64,000 nt of DNA from Aliamphritea ceti (GTDB lineage Bacteria; Pseudomonadota; Gammaproteobacteria; Pseudomonadales; Balneatricaceae), in contig NZ_AP025282.1 of NCBI RefSeq assembly GCF_024347215.1, positions 1,364,001 through 1,428,000 on the forward strand, written 5' to 3'. Within the stretch, counting starts at the first letter, position 1. Every line of letters begins with the position of its first letter. The translations under genes and the position numbers were made by a program. The notes under the pieces are model-generated. The model searched no databases, was not told the DNA's origin, and worked only from the letters and a program-made list of their open reading frames with translations. This document shows, piece by piece, positions 8,899-17,108 of this stretch.

Positions 8899-9296
8899 CT
8901 GCGGACTACCTTAAATTATGTTGTGTTTTTTTGTTTTTATATGTGCAGTGCAACAATCTTTTGTAAAAGTTATAACGCAATTGCGTAAAAGTCCATACTG
9001 TTCAATGTTAAATTTATAATTTCAATATATATCAATAAGTTATGGTTTTTTTATATAAAAATATAAATGAATATTTTAGTTTGGTGTTGCATAGCACAAC
9101 AAGAAACTCTGCTTTATTAAATTATTATGCTGCAGCTTTGTCGCTTTCGTACAGGTTATGAAAATATGTCAGGTTAAGCTGAAATGATCGCGAAATTGTG
9201 ACAATCGTAGTAGCCTGAAGCATAGGATTTATAGGTTACTTATATAGTTACAAAGTAATGATTTCTCCAACGTTATTTTTCTGACAGGTTATTGTT
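8899..9296. other. AT-rich divergent promoter region with a 12-bp palindrome
   Basis: About 400 bp between two divergent genes, rich in A and T. It contains the perfect palindrome ACGCAATTGCGT at 8975-8986, about 80 bp upstream of the reductase start, which could be an operator. No reading frame or RNA gene is apparent. Confidence 0.45.
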
Positions 9297-9773
9297 ATGC
9301 GTTTTATATTTTTGCTGTTCATCATAGTGCCAATTATAGAGATTACCCTGCTGATTAATGTAGGTCAGGCAATCGGTGCCTGGAATACTGTTGGCCTGGT
9401 GTTGTTGTCCGCATTTATTGGGGTAAACATGTTGCGATATCAGGGGTTTGCTACGCTACGTCGTGCACAGGGCCGAATGGCGACTGGTGAAATGCCTGGC
9501 CGTGAAATGGTGGAAGGGATTGTGTTGGCCGTAGGTGGGGCGCTTTTACTCACGCCTGGCTTTGTGACAGACGTGATTGGGTTTCTGTGTCTGATTCCGT
9601 TTACCCGTCAGCGTTTTGCTGATTTGGTCATGAGTAAGGTGACGCTGATCAACCCTACACAGGGTTTTCATCATCATGCTGGTCCTGGTAATTTCCACCA
9701 TGCTGATCCCCGTGATTCATCGACTTTGAATAAAGGTGATGTGATTGACGGCGAATACCGACGGGAAGACTGA
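9297..9773 (+). CDS. fxsA: FxsA, inner-membrane protein
   Basis: FxsA-family membrane protein of 158 aa; E. coli FxsA eases exclusion of phage T7 by the F plasmid, and its normal role is unknown. The family core is clear: an N-terminal membrane segment containing IVPIIEI, then WNTVGLVLLSAFIG and a third hydrophobic stretch with LLTPGFVTD near residues 80-95. The C-terminal tail is hydrophilic and His-rich (HHHAGPGNFHHAD). It sits directly upstream of groES-groEL, as in many gammaproteobacteria. Confidence 0.93.
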   Translation: MRFIFLLFIIVPIIEITLLINVGQAIGAWNTVGLVLLSAFIGVNMLRYQGFATLRRAQGRMATGEMPGREMVEGIVLAVGGALLLTPGFVTDVIGFLCLIPFTRQRFADLVMSKVTLINPTQGFHHHAGPGNFHHADPRDSSTLNKGDVIDGEYRRED

Positions 9774-9814
9774 TTTTCGGAACAGAAAAATCACACTTTT
9801 TTTAATGTTAAGTG

Positions 9815-9842
9815 TTGAAAACCATTTTGCCGGCCCCATCTA
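9815..9842 (+). promoter_or_regulatory. Sigma-32 heat-shock promoter of groES-groEL
   Basis: TTGAAA at 9815-9820 and CCCCATCTA at 9834-9842 are separated by 13 bases, close to the RpoH consensus (CTTGAAA, 11-16 bp, CCCCATnT). It lies about 170 bp before groES with no other gene between, giving a long untranslated leader. Confidence 0.88.
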
Positions 9843-10010
9843 GCTAAACATCATCATTTATTAGGTGATATAGATAATCACTTTGTAAACATGTAAAACA
9901 TGCTTTGCTTCGGTCTGAAGTCTTTATAAGTCAAAGAGTTCGGAGCTAAATGAGCGGTTTAATAACTATAAACGACTTTTTTTGATCAGATGGATCAGGA
10001 GAGATATTCA

Positions 10011-10304
10011 ATGAAAATTCGTCCACTACACGACCGTGTTGTTGTTCGCCGTAAAGAAGAAGAAGCAACTACTGCTTCAGGTATCGTTTTACCAGGTTCT
10101 GCAACTGAAAAGCCTAACCAGGGCGAAGTAGTTGCTGTTGGTAACGGCCGCATAACCAATGCTGGTGAAATTCAGGCTTTGACAGTTCAAGTTGGTGATC
10201 AGGTTATTTTCGGTCAGTACGCAGGTTCTAACGTTGTTAAAGTTGACGGCGAAGAACTGCTGGTAATGAGCGAAAGCGAAATTTTTGGTGTTCTAGAAGC
10301 GTAA
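10011..10304 (+). CDS. groES: GroES, 10-kDa co-chaperonin
   Basis: Heptameric lid of the GroEL folding chamber. The ATG at 10011 gives a 97-aa protein starting MKIRPLHDRVVVRR, the universal GroES start; it is preceded by AGGAGAG at 9997-10004. A seven-residue extension from an upstream ATG at 9990 would overlap that ribosome binding site and is rejected. The mobile-loop region (EEATTASGIVLPG) is present. groEL follows after 60 bp. Confidence 0.98.
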   Translation: MKIRPLHDRVVVRRKEEEATTASGIVLPGSATEKPNQGEVVAVGNGRITNAGEIQALTVQVGDQVIFGQYAGSNVVKVDGEELLVMSESEIFGVLEA

Positions 10305-10364
10305 TCGCTCCAGGCCCGGATAAGAATTTTTCAATCTACTTGAATTGAATACAGGATTTTCAAA

Positions 10365-12017
10365 ATGTCTAAAGAAGTATTGTTTGGTAATGACGCGCGT
10401 CAGCGCATGCTGGCTGGTGTTAACATTCTGGCAGACGCTGTAAAAACAACTCTGGGGCCTAAAGGTCGTAACGTTGTTCTGGATAAAGCATTCGGCGCGC
10501 CAACAGTCACTAAAGATGGTGTATCTGTTGCGAAAGAAATCGAACTGAGCGACAAGTTCGAGAACATGGGCGCTCAGATGGTTAAGGAAGTTGCTTCCCA
10601 GGCCAACGATGTTGCCGGTGACGGTACAACTACTGCTACAGTTCTGGCTCAGGCTATCGTTAACGAAGGTCTGAAATCAGTTGCTGCTGGCATGAACCCA
10701 ATGGATCTGAAGCGCGGTATCGATAAAGCTGCTGCTGCCGTTGTTGAACAGCTGAAAGCAATGGCTGTACCTTGTGCAGATACCAAGTCTATTGCTCAGG
10801 TAGGTACTATCTCAGCTAACGCTGACGTACAGGTTGGTGACATCATTGCTGAAGCTATGGAGCGTGTAGGTAAAGAAGGTGTTATCACCGTTGAAGAAGG
10901 TACCGGTCTGGAGAATGAACTGGACGTAGTAGAAGGTATGCAGTTTGACCGCGGTTACCTGTCTCCTTACTTCATCAACAACCAGGACAGCATGAGCGTT
11001 GATCTGGAAAACCCATTCATGCTGATCGTGGATAAGAAAGTTTCTAATATCCGTGATCTGCTGCCAATCCTGGAACAGGTTGCTAAGTCTTCCCGTCCAT
11101 TGCTGATCATCGCAGAAGATGTTGAAGGCGAAGCGCTGGCGACTCTGGTTGTTAACAACATGCGCGGTATCGTTAAAGTTGCTGCTGTTAAAGCGCCTGG
11201 CTTCGGCGATCGTCGTAAGGCAATGCTGGAAGATATCGCAACTCTGACTGGCGGTACTGTAATTTCTGAAGAAGTTGGTCTGAACCTGGAGGGTGCTTCT
11301 CTGGAGCAACTGGGTCAGGCGAAGCGTGTTTCTATCACTAAAGAAAACACGACTATTGTTGACGGTGTTGGCGAAGCTACAGCTATCGAAAACCGTGTTA
11401 ACCAGATTCGTGCACAGATGGAAGAAACTTCTTCTGATTATGACCGTGAGAAGCTGCAGGAACGCGTTGCTAAGCTGGCTGGCGGTGTTGCAGTTATCAA
11501 GGTAGGTGCTGCGACTGAAGTTGAAATGAAAGAGAAGAAAGCACGTGTTGAAGATGCTCTGCATGCAACCCGCGCTGCTGTAGAAGAAGGTGTTATCCCT
11601 GGTGGTGGTGTTGCCCTGATCCGTGCAATGGATAAGGTTGGCGTACTGAAAGGTGAAAACCACGACCAGAGCGTTGGTGTTGAGTTGGCTTTCCGTGCTC
11701 TGGAAGCACCACTGCGCCAGATCGTTGGTAACGCCGGTGCAGAAGGTTCTGTAATCGTTGCGAACATCCGTGAGAAGGGCGAAGGTAATTTCGGTTACAA
11801 CGCTGCTTCTGGCGAATACGGCGACATGCTGGCGATGGGTATCCTGGACCCAGCTAAAGTTACCCGTTCTGCATTACAGGCTGCTGCTTCTGTTGCAGGC
11901 CTGATGATCACTACTGAAGCGATGATAGCTGATGCGCCTGCTGAAGGCGGTGCTGCTGGTGGCATGCCTGATATGGGTGGCATGGGCGGTATGGGTGGCA
12001 TGGGCGGCATGATGTAA
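10365..12017 (+). CDS. groEL: GroEL, 60-kDa chaperonin
   Basis: ATP-driven protein-folding chaperonin of 550 aa. The nucleotide-binding motif GDGTTTATVL, the LGPKGRNVVLDK segment near the N-terminus and the EEGVIPGGGVAL signature are all present, and it ends in the typical Gly-Met repeat tail. Codon choice looks strongly biased (repeated GGT, GTT, CTG), as in highly expressed genes. Cotranscribed with groES. Confidence 0.99.
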   Translation: MSKEVLFGNDARQRMLAGVNILADAVKTTLGPKGRNVVLDKAFGAPTVTKDGVSVAKEIELSDKFENMGAQMVKEVASQANDVAGDGTTTATVLAQAIVNEGLKSVAAGMNPMDLKRGIDKAAAAVVEQLKAMAVPCADTKSIAQVGTISANADVQVGDIIAEAMERVGKEGVITVEEGTGLENELDVVEGMQFDRGYLSPYFINNQDSMSVDLENPFMLIVDKKVSNIRDLLPILEQVAKSSRPLLIIAEDVEGEALATLVVNNMRGIVKVAAVKAPGFGDRRKAMLEDIATLTGGTVISEEVGLNLEGASLEQLGQAKRVSITKENTTIVDGVGEATAIENRVNQIRAQMEETSSDYDREKLQERVAKLAGGVAVIKVGAATEVEMKEKKARVEDALHATRAAVEEGVIPGGGVALIRAMDKVGVLKGENHDQSVGVELAFRALEAPLRQIVGNAGAEGSVIVANIREKGEGNFGYNAASGEYGDMLAMGILDPAKVTRSALQAAASVAGLMITTEAMIADAPAEGGAAGGMPDMGGMGGMGGMGGMM

Positions 12018-12034
12018 TCAGCCCCCGGCACTCG

Positions 12035-12106
12035 CCGGCTATGCTTGCGTAGCCGGTTTGCTATAAAAAAATCCCCGATATCTTTACAGGTAGCGGGGAT
12101 TTTTTA
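12035..12106 (+). terminator. Double hairpin ending the groESL transcript
   Basis: A first stem, CCGGCTA with TAGCCGG (12035-12056), is followed by a classical terminator: ATCCCCG at 12071-12077 pairs with CGGGGAT at 12094-12100, flanked by an A-run and a T-run. The second hairpin can work in both directions, so it may also end the opposing gene at 12143. Confidence 0.88.
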
Positions 12107-12142
12107 TGTCTGAGTTTTCGCGGTCTTGCCGTTGATACGCAG

Positions 12143-13228
12143 CTATTTTTGCTCGCGTACCACTTTCATAAATATTTCGACCCATTGCTGGTCGAAATCG
12201 ACACCGGCCTTATTACTTATTTCCAGTAAGGCCCGCATCAGTGGCCGTTTGTGCAACGAGGTGCTGGTGTGTCCGTGAGTGATTGCTTCAAAGGTGTGAA
12301 CTATGGCAATGATTTTAGCACCAGTGCAAATTTGATTACCGCTAAGTCCTTTAGGGTAGCCACTGCCACTGAATAGCTCCTGATGCTGCATTAGCATTGT
12401 TCCGGCATTTTGCGAATCGAACATTGAGCGCATCAGATGAGCAGAAACCTGAACATGCTGGCGCATTAATTTGATCTGATGTTCGTCAAGGGAGCTTTGC
12501 TTAGTCAGTAGTGAGGTTGGCAGGAAGGCCATGGCTATATCGTGGGTAAAGAGGGAGGCGGCTAAAGCATTGGCGTCTACCGGGCTGCCGCCAGCTTCAT
12601 TGGTTGCCAGTGCCAGCTTAACCACTCTGTCGGTCCGGCCCTGCCAGTATCCAACCCGCTGTTCACAAGCTTGTGCCATGTTGTACAGGAAACTGAGGTC
12701 TTCACTGGGTTCGGTGAAGCTTTCGAGCCAGTGCTTTTCTTTAAGAGGCACCTGGCTAGTATTAGGGTCCACCAGTGCAATGATATTGACTAGCAGTGGC
12801 GCGACCATTTCAGGTGGTGCCATTGAGAGTTTCTGTAATCCTGCTTTTACAGATTCATAGAGTGCATCATCATATTCAACCTGCTGAGCGTCATGATATT
12901 GCTCCATAAAATCCCGGGCTTTATCCATAAGCAGTAATACCAGATCGCCGGCTCGGTCGGAAAAGGGGATCTGGCCTTCCCGAACAAGGTCCAGTACGTT
13001 TTCCAATTCTTGAAGAATAACGACCATAGGTGCAAAGCTGAGCATGCTTGAGTTAGCTTTTACGGTATGCACGGTACGGAACAGATCGCCCAGTAATTCT
13101 GCATCTTCGGGGGAGTGTTCAAGGTCAACTATGCTGGATTCACAAAGTCTGTATTGTTCAAGAAACTCATCATAGGCTTCAGCGAAGAGTTCGTTATCCA
13201 GTGAGCCTCCGAGGGAGAACGTGGCCAT
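12143..13228 (-). CDS. HPt and HD-GYP-like signalling protein
   Basis: A 361-aa two-domain protein. Residues about 12-110 form a histidine phosphotransfer domain with H54 in FRTVHTVKANS, matching the HxxKGxS consensus. Residues about 200-360 resemble an HD-GYP phosphodiesterase: THDIAMAFLP takes the place of HDIGKxxxP, and QHQELFSGSGYPKGL the place of HHExxDGxGYPxGL, so several metal-ligand positions are altered. It may be a phosphorelay-controlled c-di-GMP enzyme or a degenerate effector. The ATG at 13228 has AAAAGGA upstream; an in-frame TTG eight codons earlier does not. It stands alone, convergent with groEL. Confidence 0.72.
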   Translation of the reverse strand: MATFSLGGSLDNELFAEAYDEFLEQYRLCESSIVDLEHSPEDAELLGDLFRTVHTVKANSSMLSFAPMVVILQELENVLDLVREGQIPFSDRAGDLVLLLMDKARDFMEQYHDAQQVEYDDALYESVKAGLQKLSMAPPEMVAPLLVNIIALVDPNTSQVPLKEKHWLESFTEPSEDLSFLYNMAQACEQRVGYWQGRTDRVVKLALATNEAGGSPVDANALAASLFTHDIAMAFLPTSLLTKQSSLDEHQIKLMRQHVQVSAHLMRSMFDSQNAGTMLMQHQELFSGSGYPKGLSGNQICTGAKIIAIVHTFEAITHGHTSTSLHKRPLMRALLEISNKAGVDFDQQWVEIFMKVVREQK

Positions 13229-13394
13229 CGTATAATCCTTTTCCAGCGGCAAATAACGCGGACTTATAGCTAAAAAAAAGCGATTTTAGCACTATACAGG
13301 ATGCATAACTCATAGAAAGAGTTTTACATGTCACAATGATGACTCTGAGGCGTAACTTAAGTTAATGATTATAAGAGATAATTGCCAAATAGAA

Positions 13395-13417
13395 ACGGGT
13401 TGCTCAAGGCAGCCCGT
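13395..13417 (-). terminator. Terminator of the carnitine operon
   Basis: Read on the minus strand, an ACGGG-containing stem with one mismatch and a 5-base loop is followed by a T-rich stretch. It lies just after the stop of the dehydrogenase-thioesterase gene. Confidence 0.6.
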
Positions 13418-13438
13418 ATCGTCTTTTTACTGCTGTTG

Positions 13439-14908
13439 CTATTTCTTGCCAATCGCATTACCTGCACCTTCAGGTACAGCTAAATCAGAATGGCTGTCAA
13501 ATATAGCTGTCAGTCTGGTCTGTACATAATCGGTAGCAGGGCAGGTTTTGCCTGCATTAATATCGACATGAAGCAGCATATGTTCGCCAGTGGCAATTAA
13601 AGCTCCGGTTTCACGGTTGTACATAAAGTGGAATAAGTGCATTTTTTTAGCACTCTGCGAGATTAGCTGAGTGCGTACTTCAATACCTTGCCCCAGTTTA
13701 ATGTCGTCCAGATGGCGAATATGAGTTTCTACTGTGTAGTAACTTTGGCCTGCCTGTATATATGCATCATTGACGCCTATAAAGGCCATGAAATTATCGG
13801 TAGCATCACTGAAGACCCGCAGATAATTGGCTTCGTTCATGTGACCGTTGTAATCGATCCAGGCAGGAAGTACTTTGCCGCTGAACATTTGCAGAGGCTC
13901 TGCACTAATTTCAGGCTGCGCCTGAGCCGGAGACATAGCTTTGAGACGTTGGTCATGCTCGCGCAGCATAGCTCCTACCCCCCAGTCGGCGTTTTTTTGT
14001 ACCCGCATTATGCCAACCAGGTTGTCATCACGAATTTGTTCTAGCTGGCGAAGGTCGTACATACCTGACTGGGCATCTGACTGATCAGCAATTTTCTGGA
14101 TTAGTTCATCAGTCAGTTCCGGTACATCCATCAGTTTGGTCCATGGCCACGCAAGGGCAGGACCGAACTGACCGATGAAGTGAGCCATACCGGCTTCACC
14201 GCCGGCAATACGGTAGGTTTCAAATAAACCCATCTGTGCCCAGCGTAAACCAAAGCCGAAACGAATAGCATCGTCAATTTCTTCGGTGGTCGCGATATCA
14301 TCTTTAATCAGCCATAAGCCTTCCCGCCAGACTGCTTCTAGCAGACGGTCAGCAATATGAGCGTCGATTTCCTTGCGAACAACCAGAGGCTTCATGCCGA
14401 TGCCATCAAGAATCTGTTTGGCACTAGTAACCTGATAAGGGCTGCAGGCCTGGCTGGGCACAACTTCAACCAGTGGTACCAGGTATACCGGATTAAATGG
14501 ATGTGCCACCATTATTTGTCCCGGATTTGCAGCGTTTTCCTGCAGTTCCGATGGTTTAAAACCAGAAGTTGAAGAGCCTATGATGGCATCACTGCGGCAG
14601 GCTGCCTGAATAGAGGCCATCACTTTATGTTTCAGCTCCAGGCGTTCAGGAACGCTTTCCTGAATCCACTGTGCTTCGCTGACGGCTTCTTCCAGAGTAG
14701 AGCAGAGTGTCAGTGTGCCTTCAGCTGGCATTGGTACATCGGCCAGTGCGGGAAGGGCGCGGCGAGCGTTGGCAATGACTTCGTTAACTTTACGCTCAGC
14801 ATCTGGTGCCGGATCAAACAGGCGTACGTCCCAGCCATGTAACAGAAAACGGGCGACCCAGCCGCCACCGATAACTCCACCGCCTATACAGGCTGCAATC
14901 TTATTCAT
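13439..14908 (-). CDS. lcdH: L-carnitine dehydrogenase fused to a betainyl-CoA thioesterase
   Basis: A 489-aa fusion. Residues 1-~320 are a 3-hydroxyacyl-CoA-dehydrogenase-like enzyme with the NAD motif GGGVIGGGW near residue 8 and HPFNPVYLVPLVE, as in carnitine 3-dehydrogenases. Residues ~345-480 form a 4HBT hotdog thioesterase with WIDYNGHMNEANYLRVFSD. Together they oxidise L-carnitine to 3-dehydrocarnitine and hydrolyse betainyl-CoA to glycine betaine; the step in between is done by the neighbouring BKACE enzyme. Such fusions are known in several proteobacteria. It is the second gene of a two-gene operon. Confidence 0.9.
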   Translation of the reverse strand: MNKIAACIGGGVIGGGWVARFLLHGWDVRLFDPAPDAERKVNEVIANARRALPALADVPMPAEGTLTLCSTLEEAVSEAQWIQESVPERLELKHKVMASIQAACRSDAIIGSSTSGFKPSELQENAANPGQIMVAHPFNPVYLVPLVEVVPSQACSPYQVTSAKQILDGIGMKPLVVRKEIDAHIADRLLEAVWREGLWLIKDDIATTEEIDDAIRFGFGLRWAQMGLFETYRIAGGEAGMAHFIGQFGPALAWPWTKLMDVPELTDELIQKIADQSDAQSGMYDLRQLEQIRDDNLVGIMRVQKNADWGVGAMLREHDQRLKAMSPAQAQPEISAEPLQMFSGKVLPAWIDYNGHMNEANYLRVFSDATDNFMAFIGVNDAYIQAGQSYYTVETHIRHLDDIKLGQGIEVRTQLISQSAKKMHLFHFMYNRETGALIATGEHMLLHVDINAGKTCPATDYVQTRLTAIFDSHSDLAVPEGAGNAIGKK

Positions 14909-14955
14909 ATATGTCTCTTTTTTGTTCTCTGAGCCTTAAGGGCGGCTAAACTACT

Positions 14956-14975
14956 CAGCAGCCCGAAGGCTGCTG
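14956..14975 (-). other. UUCG-loop hairpin between the two carnitine genes
   Basis: On the minus strand CAGCAGCC and GGCTGCTG form an 8-bp perfect stem capped by TTCG, giving the very stable C(UUCG)G tetraloop. No T-run follows, so it is more likely an mRNA-stability or processing element than a terminator. Confidence 0.6.
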
Positions 14976-14989
14976 TTATTCTGGCAGGT

Positions 14990-15907
14990 TTACAGTGCCA
15001 GTGGGGCACGTTTAGTTAGCTGCATTTTTTCCCGTACTTCAGCAGGGGTCATCAGAGTGGCGCCCATGTTTGTTACGATAGTGGCTGCTTTTTCTACCAG
15101 CTGGGCGTTAGTTGCCAATTGCCCTTTGCCTAACCATAGGTTGTCTTCCAGGCCGACACGAACGTTTCCGCCAGCTAGCATTGCAGCGGCAGCAAATGGC
15201 ATTTGGTTGCGGCCAATAGAGAAAGCAGAGAAGGTCCAGCTTTCCGGAATATTGTTGATCATTGCCATAAAGGTGTTTAGATCATCCGGTGCGCCCCATG
15301 GGATACCCATACATAGCTGGATCATTACCGGATCTTCAATAATACCTTCAGATACCAGTTGCTTGGCCAGCCAAAGGTGTCCGGTATCAAAGGCTTCAAT
15401 TTCAGGGCGAACACCGAGGTCAGTCATCATCTGACCCATTGCGCGAAGCATGCCTGGAGTATTTGTCATCACGTAATCTGCTTCGGCAAAGTTCATGGTG
15501 CCGCAATCCAGAGTACAGATTTCAGGAAGGCACTGGCGTACATGTTCCATTCGCTCAGTAGCGCCTACCATATCAGTGGAAGCCTCATTCAGCGGAAGAG
15601 GTGATTCAGGGTTACCGAATACCATGTCACCACCCATGCCTGCTGTCAGGTTCAGCACAACATCGACTTCAGCATCCCTGACCCGTTCTGTCAGTTCACG
15701 GTATAGCTCTATGCGACGACTTGGTTTGCCCGTGTCAGGTTCACGGACATGGCAGTGAACGATGGCTGCACCTGCTTTGGCTGCATCAATACAATCATTT
15801 GCAATTTGCTCAGGACTACGTGGCACGTGTGGTGAGCGATCTTGGCTTCCGCCAGAACCGGTAACGGCGCAGGTAATAAAAGGCTTAGTGTTCGGTTGTA
15901 AAGGCAT
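14990..15907 (-). CDS. cdhC: BKACE-family 3-dehydrocarnitine cleavage enzyme
   Basis: Member of the beta-keto acid cleavage enzyme family (formerly DUF849), 305 aa. These zinc enzymes react a beta-keto acid with acetyl-CoA to give acetoacetate and a new CoA ester; here 3-dehydrocarnitine would give betainyl-CoA. Typical segments are PFITCAVTGSGGSQ at the N-terminus, IVHCHVREPDTGKPSR with zinc ligands near residue 50, and VRVGLEDNLWLGKGQLA near the C-terminus. Substrate assignment comes from its operon with carnitine dehydrogenase and the divergent CdhR-like regulator. Confidence 0.88.
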   Translation of the reverse strand: MPLQPNTKPFITCAVTGSGGSQDRSPHVPRSPEQIANDCIDAAKAGAAIVHCHVREPDTGKPSRRIELYRELTERVRDAEVDVVLNLTAGMGGDMVFGNPESPLPLNEASTDMVGATERMEHVRQCLPEICTLDCGTMNFAEADYVMTNTPGMLRAMGQMMTDLGVRPEIEAFDTGHLWLAKQLVSEGIIEDPVMIQLCMGIPWGAPDDLNTFMAMINNIPESWTFSAFSIGRNQMPFAAAAMLAGGNVRVGLEDNLWLGKGQLATNAQLVEKAATIVTNMGATLMTPAEVREKMQLTKRAPLAL

Positions 15908-16117
15908 AGCGGGCTCCGCTTATTCAGTCTTACTTGATTATTGTTGTTTAGTGGAGCACAGAGGGTATCCCCTTCTTTGTGCACCGGAATGATCCAATAA
16001 TTGCACGGGGTGTGGATAACGAGTTTGCACTTAGCGAATATGATTTGATATTTTGCGCAGCCGTTTAGGTTTTTTTCAGATATTATGAAAATGTTTTCTA
16101 TTCTGGAGTCGCTTCTA

Positions 16118-17107
16118 ATGAGTTTATTTAGCCCAGCTAATGACAGCCTGAATGTAGTCATTCTGCTCATGCCGGATTCTTCTCTGATGTCGTTGGCTTC
16201 AACCTTGGATACCATGCGGGCGGCCAATCGGATTTCCCGACGTGTGCTGTTTTCCTGGCGGGTTATTACGCTGGATGGTGAGCCGGCTGTATTGTCCTGT
16301 GGGCAGCCTATTCATCCTCAGGGTTCAATGGATCTGGCTATGGATGATACTGATCTGCAACGAGATTTATTAATTTGCATAGCGGCGTTTCATCACGAAC
16401 AGCACATGGATAAGCAGCGTCTGGCCGGTTTTAAACAGTTTGCCAGAGACTTTGCTTATGTAGGAGGGGTTGAGTCTGGCAGTTGGATGCTAGCCAGAGC
16501 CGGTTTGCTGGAAGGAAAAAGTGCAACCACGCACTGGGAAGATCTTGAGGACTTTCGGGACCGTTATCCCAGAGTCGAAGTGCGGCCGGACCGTTATGTG
16601 GTTGATGGCCGTATTTTTACAACCGGTGGTGCCGCTCCCACGTTTGATTTTATTTTATATCTGATACGCAGCCGGTATGGCCATACACTCGCGCTTGAGG
16701 TTGCCAGTGCCTTTATTTATGACGGTAAGGCTCAGGCGGACTCTCCGCAGCCGCTGGTATCACTGGGGGCACTGGAGCAACACGAGCCCAAATTAAGTGC
16801 TGCAGTCAGAATGATGGAATCGCATCTGGATGCACCGCTGAAAACACAAGAGATTGCAGAGGCGCTGGGGTTTAGTGTTCGAAGCCTGGAGAACCTGTTT
16901 CGGCGCCGTCTGGATATTAGTCCGCACCAGTATTACAAGCGATTGCGTTTGCAAGCTGCCAGACGGTTAGTGCTGGACAGCCAGCACAGCATGCAGGAAA
17001 TTGCTGTGCGCAGCGGTTTCAATTCGTTGGCGGTGTTCTCGAGAGAGTTTAGTAGCTTTTATGGGGAAAGCCCCAGTCGGTATCGACGTGAGGCGCGTAG
17101 CCGCTGA
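16118..17107 (+). CDS. cdhR: GlxA-family AraC-type activator, CdhR-like
   Basis: Transcription factor with a DJ-1/PfpI-like sensing domain (about residues 10-180) and a C-terminal AraC double helix-turn-helix (about 215-325), with RSLENLFRRRLDISPHQYYK and FNSLAVFSREFSSFYGESPSRYRR. It is divergent from the carnitine operon, the arrangement of P. aeruginosa CdhR, which activates carnitine use. The ATG at 16118 follows GGAG at a 9-base distance and gives 329 aa. An upstream ATG at 16085 has no ribosome binding site. The activating ligand is inferred, not visible. Confidence 0.82.
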   Translation: MSLFSPANDSLNVVILLMPDSSLMSLASTLDTMRAANRISRRVLFSWRVITLDGEPAVLSCGQPIHPQGSMDLAMDDTDLQRDLLICIAAFHHEQHMDKQRLAGFKQFARDFAYVGGVESGSWMLARAGLLEGKSATTHWEDLEDFRDRYPRVEVRPDRYVVDGRIFTTGGAAPTFDFILYLIRSRYGHTLALEVASAFIYDGKAQADSPQPLVSLGALEQHEPKLSAAVRMMESHLDAPLKTQEIAEALGFSVRSLENLFRRRLDISPHQYYKRLRLQAARRLVLDSQHSMQEIAVRSGFNSLAVFSREFSSFYGESPSRYRREARSR

Positions 17108-17108
17108 G

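Noticed and set aside
10812..11663. Long 283-codon minus-strand reading frame opposite groEL
   Set aside because: It is the mirror of biased groEL codons, has an unnatural Phe/Thr/Asn-rich composition and no start signal; groEL explains this DNA.
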